Part shown: one piece after another, positions 25,617 through 35,114 of the stretch
Layout of the letters: each line of letters starts with the position of its first letter
Numbering within the stretch: the first letter of the stretch is position 1
NCBI GenBank assembly: GCA_964586235.1
Contig: CAZPIO010000011.1
Coordinates: forward strand, 32,493-96,492
DNA from: JAUCQB01 sp964586235
Lineage (GTDB): Bacteria > Planctomycetota > Phycisphaerae > UBA1845 > PWPN01
DNA: 64,000 nucleotides
Direction: 5' to 3'
Translations under genes and position numbers: made by a program
Notes under the pieces: generated by a model
Told to the model about the DNA's origin: nothing
What the model saw: only the letters and a program-made list of their open reading frames with translations
Databases searched by the model: none

Positions 25617-27644
25617 GTGACGTCTCCTATCCAGTTGCAGAAGCCACGTATACTGGCACTGCTCATCTCGCCTACTGCTCTGAGGGCATTGATGCTATGG
25701 CTCATGATTGCTACGAGCGTTGGCTACACCGCAGTTGCCGCTGACGTCTACGTCGATGTAGCCCACCAAGGTTGCGAGGATGGAACTGCCGCGTGTCCCT
25801 TCGATACCGTGAGTGAAGCCCACTTGTCTGCCGTAGCTGGGGACAGGTTGTTGATCCAGGCGGGCAACTACGCCGAAGTTCTGCGATTGACGAAAGCGGT
25901 TCGCCTTGAGAGCCAAGGCGGAGTCGCCCGCATCGGGACGTTCCAGTGGCCGCTGGTCTATGACGCGGCAACGGATTTCAATCACCCGACCGGGAACAAC
26001 GGTGAGGGGGATCACAGCCAACACAGCGCTGGCTACCTAATCGAAGGGCTCAACCTTACGTTGCCGCCATATGACGGCGACTTCAGGCTTGACTACTCGA
26101 TACGCCGAGGCGAGCACGGGGAGTGTATTAAGAATCCATTCACGAACGAGTGCATTTACATCGACAAGGAACGTCGCCTCTATATCTTGCAGGTCTGGGA
26201 TACGACACTGAACAGGCTTGCCGACCAAGGTCCGACCGAACTAACGCCAGCTGCTGTACCGGTGAAGTGGGAGTTCTTCGGTGACGATCCAGATGTGTAC
26301 AACGTGTACTATCCGTGCTCCATCGACTTCACGACACGCGGCGTTCCCGGCCACACGTACGATATCCGCCTGTACTGGGACGGATGGTGGAACGGGCAAG
26401 TCAGCCAGGTTCAACTGAAGCCTGCGAGGGGGATTCTGGCGTTGCCTCCGCAGCCCGATGCCGCCGCACTCCTGCGAAAGGCCCAGGTCTGGGATGACAA
26501 CATCCAGGCCAACCATCTGGTGAACGGCCAGATCGTCAGCCGGACCCTCGCGGGGGCACCCGAAGAGATCGGTGACGCGGCCATCTGGACGGGGCTCTAC
26601 GTAGCAACCGAGGCCCTTCGATACGCGACAACCAACCAACCGGCCGCTCGCACGAACATGGAAAATGGGCTTGCGGCCCTTCATCGGATGCAGACGGCCA
26701 CCGGCCAGCCGGGCCTGTTGTGCCGATACGTCTACCCGGACGGCACACCCCACGAGAAAGCCCCCAGCAAAGACACTTACACCGGCGTGATGTTCGGATA
26801 CGGCGTGGCCTATCCGTTCATCAGTGATCCCGTCCTCAGGGCAATAGTCGAGCAGGACGTGCGCAATATCGCTGCGTACTCGGTTGACCATGGTTTTGAC
26901 ACAGTGGATGGTGACCAGATCCTCATCCTCCACTTGTTGCGCGTGGCGGTCTCGGTGCTTGCGGGGTCACCAGAATTCACCCAACTCTATCGTGATCGGG
27001 TGAATGAGATACTCCCGCCCGGCACGCTTGACCCTTCGATGGACGAGCGAATTCTCACACAGACGCTCGGCGACCGCGAGGCCGACGCCGCCAGTTCACA
27101 GGGCACTCATCATCTCAAGTGGCTGGCCCTGTACAACCTAGCGCGCCTGGAAACAGCGGATCCTCAAGTCGGACAGGCGATCCAGGCTTACCGGCGCATG
27201 GTGGAAGACATGTGGATCTTTGTTCGGGACGAGTACAACACGCTCGACAACTTCACGCACGCGCTGTACGGGCTCTCGTGCAGCGAAGCCGACGTTCGCG
27301 ACGGCATCTGGTCGCTTCAGTTGTTCCCGTTCGACGAGGCCGACCCCTATCTCGGTCGTCGCGGACTCGGCGTCAACTACGGCGATGAGATCTATCGCGA
27401 CATGGTCAACAATGAACTGGGCGGCATCTTCGAGTCCGACTTCGGCTTCGGCCGGGTGACCCGGTATCCCATCCCGCTAGACAAGAGGCATCGGGATGCT
27501 TTCATCTGGCAACGAGGGGCGCGAAGGCTCGAAGGCGATAGCGCCGACTACTTGTACCCGGGTCTTGATTACCTGCTCGTCTATTGGATGGGACGTTATC
27601 ACGGGTTATTTGACCCGTATGCAAATGTGATTGGTTCTTACTGA
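25617..27644 (+). CDS. Secreted protein with beta-helix entry domain and helical C-terminal domain
   Basis: About 675 residues from a GTG that follows GGAGG by six bases. An N-terminal signal (ALMLWLMIATSVGYTAVAADVY) points to export. Residues ~45-110 form a domain beginning DVYVDVAHQGCEDG and ending KAVRLESQGGVARIG, the same type found at the end of the amidase gene downstream. The remaining ~500 residues contain regular helices (AAIWTGLYVATEALRYATTN, THHLKWLALYNLARLETA, DNFTHALYGLS) suggestive of an alpha/alpha toroid. No catalytic residues are apparent. It heads a four-gene plus-strand block of exported proteins. Confidence 0.65.
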   Translation: MTSPIQLQKPRILALLISPTALRALMLWLMIATSVGYTAVAADVYVDVAHQGCEDGTAACPFDTVSEAHLSAVAGDRLLIQAGNYAEVLRLTKAVRLESQGGVARIGTFQWPLVYDAATDFNHPTGNNGEGDHSQHSAGYLIEGLNLTLPPYDGDFRLDYSIRRGEHGECIKNPFTNECIYIDKERRLYILQVWDTTLNRLADQGPTELTPAAVPVKWEFFGDDPDVYNVYYPCSIDFTTRGVPGHTYDIRLYWDGWWNGQVSQVQLKPARGILALPPQPDAAALLRKAQVWDDNIQANHLVNGQIVSRTLAGAPEEIGDAAIWTGLYVATEALRYATTNQPAARTNMENGLAALHRMQTATGQPGLLCRYVYPDGTPHEKAPSKDTYTGVMFGYGVAYPFISDPVLRAIVEQDVRNIAAYSVDHGFDTVDGDQILILHLLRVAVSVLAGSPEFTQLYRDRVNEILPPGTLDPSMDERILTQTLGDREADAASSQGTHHLKWLALYNLARLETADPQVGQAIQAYRRMVEDMWIFVRDEYNTLDNFTHALYGLSCSEADVRDGIWSLQLFPFDEADPYLGRRGLGVNYGDEIYRDMVNNELGGIFESDFGFGRVTRYPIPLDKRHRDAFIWQRGARRLEGDSADYLYPGLDYLLVYWMGRYHGLFDPYANVIGSY

Positions 27645-27687
27645 GCTTTCACAGGCAAGGTTTACACAGAAAACGGAGGAATCACCT

Positions 27688-29118
27688 ATGACAAAGCATT
27701 ACTCTCGATTGTTGGCTGTGATGTTGGCTGCCGTCGCCACGACCGCGCTAGCCGACGTACCCCGCGTTATCTCCTACCAGGGGCGACTGACGAATAACAA
27801 CGGCGGGCCGTTGGCCGGGCCGGTGCAACTGGTTGTCAGGTTCTACGATGCGGCCAGCGGGGGTACCGTGCTGTTCAGTGAGACGCATGCCGACGTTCCG
27901 CTCGCCAAGGGCGTCTTCTCGATCCAGATCGGCTCGCAGGGCGGAGGGGTACCCGATAGCGCGCTGAATTCCGCTGAGACCTGGCTCGGGATCAGCGTGG
28001 ACGGGGGAGTCGAACTGACTCCACGAACGCGGATGGGGATGGTTCCATTTGCGGCGAAAGCAGCGGTGGCAGAAAGGACGTCGGCGGCGGAGAAGCTCGT
28101 CACCCCGGGAACATTCACACCAGCAGTCTCCGTCGATACTGCGGGCAAGGTCGGTATCGGGACGGCTTCACCGGTCCACAACCTGGAGATCCTCGATGAG
28201 GCTGGCGATGTCTCGCTGGCGCTGTTTGGCAGATCAACCGACAACGCGACCATCGCCTTTGGAAGAGATCCTGGCATCACCGGTTACACTGTCGGGGAGA
28301 GCTACGATCAGAGTTTCCGAATGGTCGCTGGCGGCATCAGCAGCACCAAGGGCATCCTTCTTGACGTTGACGGGCGCGTGGGCATTGGAACGTCCTCTCC
28401 GGCCCATAACCTTGAAGTCCTCGACACGTACAGCGATGCCACGATGGCTCTATTTGGCAGGTCGACTGATAATGCGACGATCGCATTCGGACGGGATCCT
28501 GGCATCACCGGGTACACGATTGGAGAACGCTACGACCAGAGCTTTCGCATTGTTGCCCACAGTATCAATAGCGCGGAGGGCATTATCCTCGACATAGGCG
28601 GTAATGTCGGTATCGGCGTGGAGACACCCACCGCCAAGCTTGATGTCGCCGGGACGGCAAGGGCTCAGGTCGTGGAAATCACTGGTGGTTCGGATCTAGC
28701 CGAACCCTTTGCCGTTGCGAAATCGGAGGCAGAGGCTGGGGTTAACCCGGGCATGGTGGTGGTTATCGATCCCGACAAGCCCGGCCAACTCAAGCTGGCA
28801 ACCGAACCATACGACCGCAAGGTCGCTGGCGTGATCAGCGGGGCCAACGGTCTCAAGCCCGGCATGGTCATGAAGGCCGAGGGCCAGCCCCACGCCAACG
28901 GTGACCACCCCGTCGCCCTCACCGGCCGTGTGTGGTGCTGGTGTGATGCGTCCCACGGTGCGATCCAACCCGGCGACTTGCTCACCACCTCAAACACCCC
29001 CGGCCACGCCATGAAGGTCTTGGACCACGCCAAGTCCCAAGGCGCGGTCCTCGGGAAGGCGATGACCAGGCTCGAACTGGGCAGGGGATTGGTGCTGGTT
29101 CTGGTGACGCTGCAGTAG
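27688..29118 (+). CDS. Secreted tail-fibre-like protein with two near-identical repeats
   Basis: 476 residues with a signal peptide (LLAVMLAAVATTALA). The N-terminal domain starts PRVISYQGRL. It contains GIGT.SP.HNLE (KVGIGTASPVHNLE, RVGIGTSSPAHNLE, NVGIGVETPTAKLD) segments and two tandem ~75-residue repeats, each with GRSTDNATIAFGRDPGITGY, almost identical. The C-terminal ~130 residues resemble the intramolecular-chaperone-like ends seen in phage tail proteins. ATG 27688 follows GGAGG. It may be a surface filament or adhesin. Confidence 0.65.
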   Translation: MTKHYSRLLAVMLAAVATTALADVPRVISYQGRLTNNNGGPLAGPVQLVVRFYDAASGGTVLFSETHADVPLAKGVFSIQIGSQGGGVPDSALNSAETWLGISVDGGVELTPRTRMGMVPFAAKAAVAERTSAAEKLVTPGTFTPAVSVDTAGKVGIGTASPVHNLEILDEAGDVSLALFGRSTDNATIAFGRDPGITGYTVGESYDQSFRMVAGGISSTKGILLDVDGRVGIGTSSPAHNLEVLDTYSDATMALFGRSTDNATIAFGRDPGITGYTIGERYDQSFRIVAHSINSAEGIILDIGGNVGIGVETPTAKLDVAGTARAQVVEITGGSDLAEPFAVAKSEAEAGVNPGMVVVIDPDKPGQLKLATEPYDRKVAGVISGANGLKPGMVMKAEGQPHANGDHPVALTGRVWCWCDASHGAIQPGDLLTTSNTPGHAMKVLDHAKSQGAVLGKAMTRLELGRGLVLVLVTLQ

Positions 29119-29153
29119 CATCGTCGCTGTTGCAGAGAATTGGAGAACGAACC

Positions 29154-31625
29154 ATGAAGTGCAAGGTATCGAAATTGCCCATGTCAGGACAGCGAGAATC
29201 GGTGACCGCCCAAGCCGATAGCAGAGCATTGTCAACCACATTGACTGCTCTCGCCTCACGCCTGAGTCAGATGAGCTGTTCTCGTTGTGCGCTGAACCGA
29301 TGTGTTCTAGTGATCTTGTGCTGCATCTGGTTGTGGACCGCGCCCGCAAGGGGCGAGTTCAACCCTCCGGAACCGCCGATGTCATGGGATCCGGCGTTTG
29401 CAGAAAACTACTGCGTCTTGTCTAGTCCGGCGGCCGGCGAAACAGTGTGCGAACACTGTTCTTCACGCACGGTCGATAGGATCGTGATCCATACGACACA
29501 GTGCAGTCTCCAGGAGGCTGTGGGATTCTTCAAACGCAGACACGACCAACCGGGTGAGGTACCGTCAGCCTCTCATTTTGTCGTCGGCGCATCGGGCGAG
29601 ATTGTCCATATGGTTGAAGAGGAGGATGTTGCCTACCATGCTCCACCGTGGAACTGCCGCAGCTTTGGCATCGAACATGAAGGCGAGACTTGGGTATCCA
29701 ATTGGCCTACCTATTCCGAATATGCTGCATCAGCCAGGCTCACGCGCTACCTCTGCTGGTATTATGGTATCGCGAGAGACCGATCAGCGATCATAGGCCA
29801 CACGGAGGTTCCTGATACCAATACGACACTGCACCCGGACCCGGGAACGTACTGGGACTGGACCTACTATATGGCACTGGTTCAGGACGATGATCCACCA
29901 CAACTGGAGATCGACAGTGTTGTGACGAACGAGTCATCTGCGACAGTATCATGGACCGGCGTCGATTATTGGTACGCTGAAGCCGGCATCGATCACTATG
30001 AGTGCTGGATAGACTCTGGTGCGCCTGTAGTTACATCAGCAAACCAGGCAACCTTCGATGGCCTTTGCGAAGGTACACACGTCGCGTACGTGCGGGCATT
30101 TGACAGAGTGCTCAATGCGACGTTAGCGGACAGGCCATTTGCCGTGAGCGGCTTGTCGCCGACAATCACCATGCAACCGTCCGACCAAACGGTAGCCAGT
30201 GGCGGCACCGCCACTTTCAGCATCACCGCCTCGGGCGTAAGCCCACTCAGCTATCAGTGGCAGAAGAATCAGACGAATCTTACCAATAGCGGGCACTACT
30301 CAGGTTGCACCACGGCAACGCTGGCTGTCTCCAGTTGCGACAGCAGCGACCAAACCGCCTACCGCTGTGTAGTAACCAACTCATACGGCAGCGCAACATC
30401 AAACCAAGCCACACTAACCTTGAGTGGTTTGTTGCCGACAATTACCATGCAGCCGTCCAACCAGACGGTAGCGAGTGGCGGCGCCGCTACGTTTAGCGTG
30501 ACCGCTGTCGGCTTGGCCCCGCTGAGTTACCGCTGGCAGAAGAGCCAAGTGGACCTCAACAACGGCGGACACTACTCAGGTTGCAGCACAACGATGCTGA
30601 TCGTCTCCAATTGCGACAGCAGCGACCAAGCCGCCTACCGCTGCGTGGTGACCAACTCCTACGGCAGTGCGACATCGGACTCAGCCTCACTAGACCTTGA
30701 CAGCTCAGCCCCAAAGATCACACAGCAGCCGACGGATCAGGCTGTGACCAGCGGCAGCAGTACCCATTTCAATGTGGTTGCCTCGGGCACGGGCTTGGGC
30801 TACAGGTGGCAACGAAATGGCATGAACCTCGATATCGGCGGCCACTACTCCGGTGTGACCACGGAACAACTTACCGTCTACCCTTGCGACGCGAATGACG
30901 CTGGCGGCTACCGTTGTGTTGTGAGCAACTACTACGGCAGCGACACGTCGAACGAGGCAACGCTGACGATACTCTACAGCTTGAACGTGTACAAGAGCCC
31001 TGGAGGTGCCGGATCCGTGAGCATTAATCCACAGAAGACTGGATACGCAGCCAGCGAAACGGTGACGCTCACAGCCTACGCCAACGCGCCTTATGCGTTC
31101 AGCAAATGGACTGACGCCATCAGTGGTAACACCGTTTCTCTTGACAACCCGGTAACACTTCAGATGGACAACGATAGGAGTGTGACAGCGGTGTTTGTCA
31201 GGACGCAGGCCCTGCTGTCCACCACAGCCGATGGTGCGGGGACGGTCGCACCCGCAGGCCTCACCTGGCAGCCGATAGGCAGCGTTGTGACGGTCACCGC
31301 TAGTCCGCTTGACGGCTGGTGTTTTGCCGGTTGGGAAGGTGCCCTGAGTGGCTTGCAGAACCCAGGTATAATCATCATGCATGATACCAGACTCGTGACA
31401 GCTGTCTTCAGGAATTCATATACGACCTGGGTCGACTTCGCTTGGAGCGGACCTGAATATGGCCTCGAAGCTTATCCCTTCAACACCCTATTTGAGGGGG
31501 TCAGAAACGTGTGCCCGGATGGCACTGTCAAGATCAAGACAGGCTCGACATCTGAGACAATCAGGATAACAAAGCCAGTGAGGCTCGAAGCTGTAAGCGG
31601 TGTTGTACGTATCGGGCAGCAGTGA
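29154..31625 (+). CDS. N-acetylmuramoyl-L-alanine amidase with Ig-like arrays
   Basis: About 823 residues. A signal-type hydrophobic stretch (CVLVILCCIWLWTAPARG) precedes an amidase_2 domain with the zinc-ligand segments RIVIHTTQCS, FGIEHEGE and GHTEVPDTNTTLHPDPG. Three Ig-like repeats follow, with YQWQKNQ, YRWQKSQ and YRWQRNG cores and the ending AYRCVVTNSYGS. Two bacterial-repeat domains ending in VTAVF come next, then a final beta-helix-entry domain, VRLEAVSGVVRIG, like the N-terminus of the 25617 gene. Probably a cell-envelope peptidoglycan hydrolase attached or displayed by its repeats. Confidence 0.78.
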   Translation: MKCKVSKLPMSGQRESVTAQADSRALSTTLTALASRLSQMSCSRCALNRCVLVILCCIWLWTAPARGEFNPPEPPMSWDPAFAENYCVLSSPAAGETVCEHCSSRTVDRIVIHTTQCSLQEAVGFFKRRHDQPGEVPSASHFVVGASGEIVHMVEEEDVAYHAPPWNCRSFGIEHEGETWVSNWPTYSEYAASARLTRYLCWYYGIARDRSAIIGHTEVPDTNTTLHPDPGTYWDWTYYMALVQDDDPPQLEIDSVVTNESSATVSWTGVDYWYAEAGIDHYECWIDSGAPVVTSANQATFDGLCEGTHVAYVRAFDRVLNATLADRPFAVSGLSPTITMQPSDQTVASGGTATFSITASGVSPLSYQWQKNQTNLTNSGHYSGCTTATLAVSSCDSSDQTAYRCVVTNSYGSATSNQATLTLSGLLPTITMQPSNQTVASGGAATFSVTAVGLAPLSYRWQKSQVDLNNGGHYSGCSTTMLIVSNCDSSDQAAYRCVVTNSYGSATSDSASLDLDSSAPKITQQPTDQAVTSGSSTHFNVVASGTGLGYRWQRNGMNLDIGGHYSGVTTEQLTVYPCDANDAGGYRCVVSNYYGSDTSNEATLTILYSLNVYKSPGGAGSVSINPQKTGYAASETVTLTAYANAPYAFSKWTDAISGNTVSLDNPVTLQMDNDRSVTAVFVRTQALLSTTADGAGTVAPAGLTWQPIGSVVTVTASPLDGWCFAGWEGALSGLQNPGIIIMHDTRLVTAVFRNSYTTWVDFAWSGPEYGLEAYPFNTLFEGVRNVCPDGTVKIKTGSTSETIRITKPVRLEAVSGVVRIGQQ

Positions 31626-31661
31626 ATTACGCTCGACGATCGAGCGAATCAGGAGATCAAC

Positions 31662-32102
31662 ATGGTTCCGAATCGTTATCACGCCTTTCTCGCCGTTGTG
31701 CTGGCCATTCTGTTGGGCTCGGCACGGGGCGATCTGGTGCAAAGCCCGGTTGTTTCTGCGGGCGGTGATGTTGCCCCGACCGCGTCGATCACCATCCTGG
31801 GTGAGTTCGGCATCGGGACTTCTGGGGGCGGTGGAACGACGCTCTCGGCCGGTGCCGTGGCCTGTTGGGCAGCGAGCTTGCTGGCCGTGGCCGACCTGGA
31901 CGGAGACGACGACGTGGACGCTGCCGACCTCAGCCTTCTCGAGGCATGTGCATCGGGTCCGGCCATTTCCCACAGCGGCACAGAGGTTTGCCGCCAAGCT
32001 GACTTCGACGCCGACAGCGATATCGACCAGTCGGACTTCGCCGTGTTCCAGAGATGCTTTGGCGGCGAGAATGTGCCAGCCGATCCGAATTGTGGGAATT
32101 GA
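31662..32102 (+). CDS. Secreted dockerin-like repeat protein
   Basis: 146 residues. The signal peptide (FLAVVLAILLGSARG) is followed by a Gly/Ser-rich stretch and two EF-hand-type repeats: DLDGDDDVDAADLSLLEAC and DFDADSDIDQSDFAVFQRCF. This dockerin-like end is typical of planctomycete exported proteins and is used for recruitment to a surface scaffold. It closes the plus-strand secreted block. The Cys-rich terminus (CFGG...DPNCGN) is characteristic of that group. Confidence 0.7.
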   Translation: MVPNRYHAFLAVVLAILLGSARGDLVQSPVVSAGGDVAPTASITILGEFGIGTSGGGGTTLSAGAVACWAASLLAVADLDGDDDVDAADLSLLEACASGPAISHSGTEVCRQADFDADSDIDQSDFAVFQRCFGGENVPADPNCGN

Positions 32103-32204
32103 GAGAGAAGCTGTCAGCAATCAGCGTTCAGCAATTAGCCGAAAATCGAATAGCAGCCGCGGAGGGAATAGCCACGAACGCTACCCCCTCCGCGTCGCCT
32201 CCGT

Positions 32205-32320
32205 TCAGGCGCCTGGCCCGACATGATGCTCGAACGTTTCCTGGATCACCTTCCGGTCCTCGCGCCCTTCGGGCGAGAGCAGTTGAACAGTCGAGCAGGA
32301 GATCAGCAGAGCGCATCGAG
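32205..32320 (-). pseudogene. Remnant of a CobS-like C-terminus
   Basis: On the minus strand this stretch reads EDRKVIQETFEHHVG before a stop at 32205-32207, a near copy of the CobS-like C-terminus EDRKVIQETFDHHVG at 32381-32440. Upstream the similarity fades (LLSPEGRED). No start or ATPase core precedes it. It lies exactly at the junction between the secreted block and the CobS-like gene, which suggests a duplicated or leftover gene end. Confidence 0.65.
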
Positions 32321-32375
32321 GGGGCGGGCGACGGAGTCCGCGCCGCTGCCGTCGCCACCACCCCTGCGTTCCGTA

Positions 32376-33446
32376 TCATGTCGCTTGGCCGACATGATGA
32401 TCGAAAGTCTCCTGGATTACTTTGCGATCTTCTGCAGGCGCTTTGTTCAGGACGCAGACGGCCAGGGCTCGCGAGAAGACATTGCCCCGTTCCAGTCTCG
32501 CGCAGAGCGCCAGGAGACGCCGGGTCGTGAGGATCGTGGTCAGCTCCTCGTTGGCATGGGCCTTACGCAGATCGCCGGCGGCCTTGACCATGCCCTTGAG
32601 CAAGTCTTTCTTGACGGCCGGGTAGCGGCTGTGCAGCAGGCGCACCTCGTCATCGGCCGGCAGATAGTCGATATGGACGACCACGTCCCAGCGGTCCAGC
32701 CAACTGAAGTTCAGGACGTGCGTGCCGCTGGCGTACAGGCCGGAGTCTGAGCCGAAGCCCAGGGTGTTGGCCGTGGCCACCAGCCGGAAGTCCGGGTGCG
32801 GGGAGATGTCCTCGCCGGTGTCGGTCAGCAGCAGGTGGCCGTGGGGCTCGAGGATCTGCTGCAGGATGAAGCCGACCTCGGGCTGCATGGCATCGACCTC
32901 GTCCATCTGCAGGATGTGGCCCTCCTGCATGGCCTGGGGCAGGATGCCCTTGACGAAGACGGTCTCCTTGTTGCCGTTGACCGTCCAGTGGCCGATGAAG
33001 TCGGCGACGGAAGTCTCGCCGTTGAGCGAGACGCGGCGGACCGGGCGTTTGACCACAGCGGCGATCTGGCGGACGAGGGCGCTCTTGCCCGTGCCGCTGG
33101 GACCGTAGAGGAAGACCCGCTCGTTGTGCTCGACGGCCTCGGCCACGTCGCGGGAGGGCTCGGTCCAGACAAAGGTCGGATCGGGCTGGGGGATCAAGGG
33201 GTGCTCGATGCCGTATCGGGCGGTCATCGGGCAGCCGGCCACATCCAGGCGGTAGTGCAGGCACTCGTTGACCTTGCGGACGTTGTGGGCCGCCAGGAAG
33301 CCGGCGAAACGCTCCGAGCACAGGGGGTGTTCGGGGAACCGAGTTCTGAAGACCTCGGGCTCGATCTTGTGGTCGCTCCGCAAGTGCGGAATCAGAGTCA
33401 TGGCCACGCTCTGGGCGCAGAGCGGGCAGGATAGGTGGTCGGACAT
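32376..33446 (-). CDS. CobS-like MoxR-family AAA+ ATPase
   Basis: 356 residues. N-terminal zinc finger CPLC (7-10) with HLRSDH (H21, H26), then a AAA core with Walker A GPSGTGKS (115-122), Walker B HILQMDEVD and sensor segment VATANTLGFG. The C-terminal lid ends EDRKVIQETFDHHVG. This is the CobS/MoxR type that works with VWA proteins; the CobT-like gene at 23425-25314 is the natural partner, now separated by the secreted block. Overlapping or closely spaced genes upstream make it the last gene of a nine-gene minus-strand operon from 38057. Confidence 0.85.
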   Translation of the reverse strand: MSDHLSCPLCAQSVAMTLIPHLRSDHKIEPEVFRTRFPEHPLCSERFAGFLAAHNVRKVNECLHYRLDVAGCPMTARYGIEHPLIPQPDPTFVWTEPSRDVAEAVEHNERVFLYGPSGTGKSALVRQIAAVVKRPVRRVSLNGETSVADFIGHWTVNGNKETVFVKGILPQAMQEGHILQMDEVDAMQPEVGFILQQILEPHGHLLLTDTGEDISPHPDFRLVATANTLGFGSDSGLYASGTHVLNFSWLDRWDVVVHIDYLPADDEVRLLHSRYPAVKKDLLKGMVKAAGDLRKAHANEELTTILTTRRLLALCARLERGNVFSRALAVCVLNKAPAEDRKVIQETFDHHVGQAT

Positions 33447-33504
33447 AGTAACTCCTTTGCGTTAAATGGGTTATGCGTTGGATTGGATCAAACAGATGAA
33501 ACGG

Positions 33505-33840
33505 TCAGTGTGATGGCTGGCATGGCTGAAGTGGCGGCAGGTCCATTTTGGCTCTGGCCTCCTGGCACTGCTCGTCACCGGCCTCGAAGCCTACGCACGT
33601 GTTCGGCCGGGTGGGGTAGATTGTGCAGCGGTTATTGCTATCCAGGAACCGGCACGGAATGCCGGCAGCCAAGAGGATGCACCGGCACTCGTCGTCCAGG
33701 TCATCCAGGGGCCTCTTGAGACCGCTAACGTCGGCGTCGAGGATTCGCGGCTCGCGCAGGGCATCCAGGTAGTACGCTTCGACGATCAGCGTCCCCCGGC
33801 AGCAGGCGCCGCAGAGGTCGCACTGATATCCAGTAGTCAT
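33505..33840 (-). CDS. YkgJ-type Cys-cluster protein
   Basis: 111 residues with the family pattern CDLCGACCRG at the N-terminus, then ECRCIL, PCRFL, RCTIYPTRPNTCVGFE. The many cysteines probably bind zinc or an iron-sulfur cluster. It starts with an ATG overlapping the stop of the gene upstream as ATGA. Function unknown; YkgJ proteins are common next to maintenance genes of mobile elements. Confidence 0.8.
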   Translation of the reverse strand: MTTGYQCDLCGACCRGTLIVEAYYLDALREPRILDADVSGLKRPLDDLDDECRCILLAAGIPCRFLDSNNRCTIYPTRPNTCVGFEAGDEQCQEARAKMDLPPLQPCQPSH

Positions 33841-34415
33841 GACGCATCACCTCCCGAGAGGTTGTTCTCACAGGCGTCGATGCACGTGCGGAGACCCGCC
33901 ACATACCGCGTTTCGGTCACGTCGATCCCGGCGCAGGCATGCGCGAGAACCAGGGACTCCACTGCATCCATGGCGGCGTTGAACTGATCATCATCGGCGT
34001 CGGAGGAATGCAGGCTGGAGGTCACGCTCCCGGACCGCCGGCCCCGGGTATCCGCGTAGGTGAGCGACAGCTCGATCCAATCGGTGTCGAGCGCAAGCCG
34101 GATGGTCACATCCCTCTTCACCCCTTCCGAGTCCGATGGCTTGGAGCTTCGGCTCTCCCGGCAGGCCTCCTGCACGATCTGAATATCTTGAATAGCTCGA
34201 TTCAATCGTGCCACGTACTCACGAGCATCGATGTCGTCGTCCGCTTCGCGGCACAGAAACAAGAACAACGTGTCCCCCGCATTCTCGGCCCGCTCCTTGA
34301 ACTGGCCGATCTTCTCTCCTGCTTGGGGAGGCTCAATCGGCAGCAAGTCGTGATCGGGGTAGGCCTCGTAGATAATCTGCGGGGCCGTTTCGTACCAGTC
34401 GTTCGTTGTGTTCAT
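33837..34415 (-). CDS. Hypothetical acidic protein in the CobS-side operon
   Basis: 192 residues, acidic, with a central YVARLNRAIQDIQIVQEAC helix and a C-terminal region VESLVLAHACAGIDVTETRY. No family recognised. It overlaps its neighbours on both sides as ATGA, which supports a real gene and tight coupling. Confidence 0.55.
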   Translation of the reverse strand: MNTTNDWYETAPQIIYEAYPDHDLLPIEPPQAGEKIGQFKERAENAGDTLFLFLCREADDDIDAREYVARLNRAIQDIQIVQEACRESRSSKPSDSEGVKRDVTIRLALDTDWIELSLTYADTRGRRSGSVTSSLHSSDADDDQFNAAMDAVESLVLAHACAGIDVTETRYVAGLRTCIDACENNLSGGDAS

Positions 34416-34630
34416 TGCTTGTCTCCTTCTTGTTCATCTTCGTTCGGAAACGTCCATCTACCGTCGGTGACGGCGTCATCCTGCAAGGCATCCAGCAGAT
34501 GGATGACGCCCGACAGCGCCTGATACTCACTCGACTCCTCAGGCAGCTTTGCCCGCATGGTTACCAGGATCTGTTTCTGCTCGTGCAGCAGATCCCAATC
34601 GACTCGATTCAGTGATCCGAACATGGTCAT
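34412..34630 (-). CDS. Small hypothetical protein
   Basis: About 72 residues with a helical core (NRVDWDLLHEQKQILVTMRAK, then YQALSGVIHLLDALQDDAV). ATG 34630 shares its A with the stop of the DUF2958 gene, so I chose that start over the TTG at 34633. It overlaps the next gene downstream as ATGA. Function unknown. Confidence 0.5.
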   Translation of the reverse strand: MTMFGSLNRVDWDLLHEQKQILVTMRAKLPEESSEYQALSGVIHLLDALQDDAVTDGRWTFPNEDEQEGDKQ

Positions 34631-34992
34631 CAATCCTCCTTTCGGTTGGCAGGGGCAATACGTGCGCTCTGACGCTCTTGACGTACCGGTGCAAACAGAT
34701 CGGGGGCGATCTGATCCAGCGTTGTTGGCATCCAGTGCAAGTCGCGCTCGATAGGCAACCCCATGGGGCCTTTCACTCGCTGGAGTTCGGATAGACTGAA
34801 GTAGCCAAGTTCTCTCTCGTGGCCCTCGACCAAGCCGAAGAACAGATCGTGCCCATCGAACTCGGTTGCCCAGAAAGTCCAGGAACTATCAGGGCTGAAC
34901 AGCTTCAGGTACGCGACTGCCTTGCCGCCAAGGCTTTCCTGGCTGTACAGCGGTGGCAGTCTCTTGCGGATCTCCTTGGTCAACAGTCTCAT
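34630..34992 (-). CDS. DUF2958 protein
   Basis: 120 residues with the full DUF2958 signature: MRLLTKEIRKRLPPLYSQE at the start, then VAYLKLFSPDSSWTFWATEF, GHDLFFGLVEGHERELGYF and SLSELQRVKGP. ATG 34992 opens the conserved domain; the ~36 extra residues of the longest frame are Arg-rich and look like a shadow. The family is common on mobile elements and plasmids; its role is unknown. Confidence 0.85.
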   Translation of the reverse strand: MRLLTKEIRKRLPPLYSQESLGGKAVAYLKLFSPDSSWTFWATEFDGHDLFFGLVEGHERELGYFSLSELQRVKGPMGLPIERDLHWMPTTLDQIAPDLFAPVRQERQSARIAPANRKED

Positions 34993-35114
34993 GTTGGTTA
35001 CCTCCTTGGGCGTGCCCTCAAACTCTGAAAACGAAATCGCCGGTCGCCGAGCCCGCACGAGCGTGCGGTATGTCAGCTCGACGCCGGCTCGAGTACGCAA
35101 TGGGGTTTGACGCT

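Noticed and set aside
32115..32160. Short imperfect repeats of TCAGC/TTCAGC next to the CobS remnant
   Set aside because: They look like a dispersed short repeat rather than a gene or a mobile-element end; too short to support a call.
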